This document shows positions 6,939 to 8,084 of a stretch of 8,084 nucleotides of DNA, one piece after another. The DNA lies in contig CALJKQ010000159.1 in the NCBI GenBank assembly GCA_937973565.1, positions 1-8,084 of the forward strand, read 5' to 3'. Source of the DNA: an uncultured Saprospiraceae bacterium (GTDB taxonomy: Bacteria; Bacteroidota; Bacteroidia; Chitinophagales; Saprospiraceae). The first letter of the stretch is position 1. Each line of letters starts with the position of its first letter. The notes under the pieces were generated by a model. The model did no database searches. It was not told the DNA's origin and saw nothing but the letters and a program-made list of their open reading frames with translations. The position numbers and the translations under genes are program-made.

Positions 6939-7516
6939 TCCCAGTTTCCATTCAGGTTTGGCGTGGTCATATCACCAAATTTCAATAATTTTTCAGGATC
7001 AAAATACTTGTCATATTTCTTATACTTGGGATCGCCAAATTCACCCATAAAAGTTTTCCATTTTGTGCCTACCTGAACAACAGGAACCTTGGTACTTTGG
7101 TATTCTATAGTGTCCGCTGCAATTTCGAATTTTAAACCATTCGTGAATGGGACGAAAGGAATAGAATCAAGGTTGATACCCATGGCTTTGATGGTGTCAA
7201 TGGCCGGTGAATAGGAGGTAGACCTGATGAATTTATCCTCGTTGGTTGGATCAGTTGGATCATTCTCGATCTTCTCAAAAGGGATCTTTTCCGTCTTTAG
7301 CACATTGATTAATTGCTCGAAACTGCCGGCAAAAGTTCCTTTTATGGTTCTGTAAATTTCCTGACTGGCTTTGATTTGTTTTAATCTCGCGATCACTACA
7401 TCTACTCTTCTTCCTTTTTCTTCCTGAAATGCAATAGGCTCCCTAATAGAGGTGTAGATCATGTAAATCAACAAAAAAATGAGGGCAGTCAAAAGAAGGT
7501 TTATGGCTACTTTCAT
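6935..7516 (-). CDS. Conserved membrane-anchored protein with pilin-like architecture, function unknown
   Basis: The 193-residue product has one N-terminal membrane helix (about 4-22, AINLLLTALIFLLIYMIYT) and then an amphipathic segment (about 30-60) that runs into KQIKASQEIYRTIKGTFAGS and FEQLINVLK. A long helix followed by a Y-x5-GxFxxSFxxLI pattern resembles the soluble part of type II secretion pseudopilins and similar Bacteroidota proteins. However, no prepilin peptidase site (G/FTxxE type) precedes the helix, so it is more likely a stable inner-membrane anchor facing the periplasm than a polymerising pilin. The C-terminus is charged and aromatic (DPKYKKYDKYFDPEKL) and ends in NLNGNWE. 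It is the first gene of the minus-strand run, and its TGA overlaps the DUF3822 start. I recognise the architecture but no established function. Confidence 0.75.
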   Translation of the reverse strand: MKVAINLLLTALIFLLIYMIYTSIREPIAFQEEKGRRVDVVIARLKQIKASQEIYRTIKGTFAGSFEQLINVLKTEKIPFEKIENDPTDPTNEDKFIRSTSYSPAIDTIKAMGINLDSIPFVPFTNGLKFEIAADTIEYQSTKVPVVQVGTKWKTFMGEFGDPKYKKYDKYFDPEKLLKFGDMTTPNLNGNWE

Positions 7517-7682
7517 AAGTATTTTTTTGTTTTGGTTTTATGAAATTTTGATATAAAAATTTGAAATTCAGTGTTTAATGTAAGAATTCACGGTGGAAGA
7601 CTCTTATTTACATTTTATTAAGATGTAAATTTAGAAAATCTTGGTGTATGACAAAATTAAACTTTTTATTTGCAGACTGAAA
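7517..7682. other. Divergent intergenic region between the operon and tsaD
   Basis: This 166-bp AT-rich spacer separates two divergent start codons and must carry promoters for both sides. It holds the inverted repeat at 7606-7630 and a candidate minus-strand -7 element at 7652-7659. No tRNA or convincing open frame is visible in it. For tsaD the best I see on the plus strand is TTG at 7641-7643 and an imperfect TTTATTTG at 7665-7672, too weak to call. Confidence 0.8.
7606..7630. repeat. Inverted repeat ATTTACAT / ATGTAAAT, possible operator or leader hairpin
   Basis: Perfect 8-bp arms (7606-7613 and 7623-7630) flank a 9-base centre. If the inner bases pair as well (one T-G wobble), the stem reaches 11 bp with a 3-base loop. 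It lies 90 bp upstream of the pilin-like gene start and 52 bp upstream of tsaD. It has no GC-rich stem and no adjoining T-run, so it does not look like an intrinsic terminator. A dimeric regulator site or a leader hairpin fits better, but such palindromes also arise by chance in AT-rich spacers. Confidence 0.45.
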
Positions 7683-7683
7683 A
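7652..7683 (-). promoter_or_regulatory. Candidate promoter of the minus-strand operon
   Basis: On the minus strand TAATTTTG (7659-7652) matches the Bacteroidota -7 consensus TAnnTTTG exactly. Nineteen bases upstream of it ends a weak -33 match (TTTTC, 7683-7679, against TTTG), which overlaps the tsaD start codon. Transcription would begin near 7645, giving a leader of about 130 bases that contains the inverted repeat. This is a consensus match only. Confidence 0.33.
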
Positions 7684-8034
7684 TGATCATTCTTGCCATA
7701 GAAAGTAGTTGTGACGATACTTCTGCAGCCATTGTAGAAGATGGCTTTGTTTTGTCCAATACTACCAGCACCCAAAATATTCATGAGCAATATGGAGGCG
7801 TGGTGCCGGAAGTTGCTTCCAGACAGCACCACATCGACATCGTTCCTGTAGTACTGCATGCATTGCGTCAAGGAAATAAGCAAGTATCAGACATTCAGGC
7901 TGTTGCATATACAAAAGGCCCTGGATTACTAGGAAGCTTATTGGTGGGCAGCAGTTTCGCAAAAGCATTGGCCTATACATTAAATGTACCATTAATTGAA
8001 GTGCATCACATGAAGGCCCACATTATGGCTCATT
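7683..8034 (+). CDS. tsaD: tRNA N6-adenosine threonylcarbamoyltransferase, 5' part (truncated by contig end)
   Basis: TsaD, with TsaB and TsaE, transfers the threonylcarbamoyl group from threonylcarbamoyl-AMP to A37 of ANN-decoding tRNAs (t6A). Only the first 117 codons of an expected 330-340 are present. Visible landmarks are the N-terminal MIILAIESSCDDTSAAIV, GGVVPEVASRQHH, the glycine-rich TKGPGLLGSLLVG, and the metal-binding HMxxH at H109 and H113. The start is the ATG at 7683, where the family begins; an in-frame TTG at 7641 would add 14 unrelated residues. The apparent TAG stop at 8034-8036 is not genomic: only its T is insert sequence and the AG comes from adapter. The last genomic T fits the first base of a phenylalanine codon, which is common after this AH. 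The gene itself shows no sign of damage. Confidence 0.95.
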
Positions 8035-8084
8035 AGATCGGAAGAGCGTCGTGTAGGGAAAGAGTGTCTTCGCCTGTGTAGATC
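8035..8084 (+). other. Illumina TruSeq adapter and i5 index read-through (not genomic)
   Basis: From 8035 the sequence reads AGATCGGAAGAGCGTCG and continues as the reverse complement of the TruSeq universal (P5-side) adapter through 8067. Next come 8 bases, CTTCGCCT (8068-8075), the reverse complement of TruSeq HT index D505 (AGGCGAAG), and then GTGTAGATC, the start of the P5 flow-cell part. The 33+8+9 base structure fits the adapter layout exactly. The final 50 bases should be trimmed before any annotation. Confidence 0.98.

Noticed and set aside
6935..7516. Pilin-like protein as a type II secretion pseudopilin
   Set aside because: There is no prepilin peptidase cleavage site, and no secretion ATPase, secretin or peptidase gene is nearby.
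7641..7682. N-terminal extension of TsaD from TTG at 7641
   Set aside because: TsaD proteins begin at the MIILAIESSCDDT segment. The upstream residues are translated spacer.
854..8034. Mobile element, CRISPR array, toxin-antitoxin or phage-related system
   Set aside because: No transposase or integrase, direct repeat array, small gene pair or phage protein was found. The region is packed with core genes.
7683..8036. tsaD as a naturally truncated gene or pseudogene
   Set aside because: The stop codon is formed by adapter bases. Everything before it is an intact family match, so the truncation is an assembly artefact.

Overview
The window looks like a housekeeping stretch of a Bacteroidota chromosome. 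The evidence is DUF3822 (a family known essentially only from this phylum) directly upstream of rsmD, AT-rich gaps without clear Shine-Dalgarno sequences, and candidate -7 elements of the Bacteroidota form TAnnTTTG. A Saprospiria- or Chitinophagia-like lineage is possible, but I cannot fix the family from sequence alone. The right end is a contig end: the last 50 bases (8035-8084) are Illumina TruSeq adapter plus an i5 index, not genome.

Layout. At 1-107 there may be the 5' end of an unidentified minus-strand gene that overlaps the start of truA. truA (90-857, +) is complete. From 7516 down to 854, seven genes run on the minus strand in the order: pilin-like membrane protein, DUF3822 protein, rsmD, argS, glnS, terC, crtZ. 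They are separated by -14 to +44 bp, and two junctions are ATGA stop/start overlaps, so a single transcript or a few nested ones is likely. The last gene, crtZ, meets truA tail to tail with overlapping stop codons. An AT-rich divergent spacer (7517-7682) holds an inverted repeat and a candidate promoter. tsaD then starts on the plus strand and is cut by the contig end after 117 codons.

Function. Most genes serve translation: tRNA pseudouridylation (TruA), 16S rRNA methylation (RsmD), charging of tRNA-Arg and tRNA-Gln (ArgRS, GlnRS), and tRNA t6A37 synthesis (TsaD). TerC (membrane metal-ion transport family) and CrtZ (carotenoid hydroxylase) are the non-translation passengers. The pilin-like/DUF3822 pair has no known role.

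Nothing here is a clear new defence, mobile or biosynthetic system. The points most worth a second look are an RsmD whose catalytic (D/N)PP(Y/F) motif reads GPPY, the tightly coupled pilin-like/DUF3822 pair of unknown function, the possible gene overlapping the truA start, and the adapter sequence that creates a false stop codon in tsaD.
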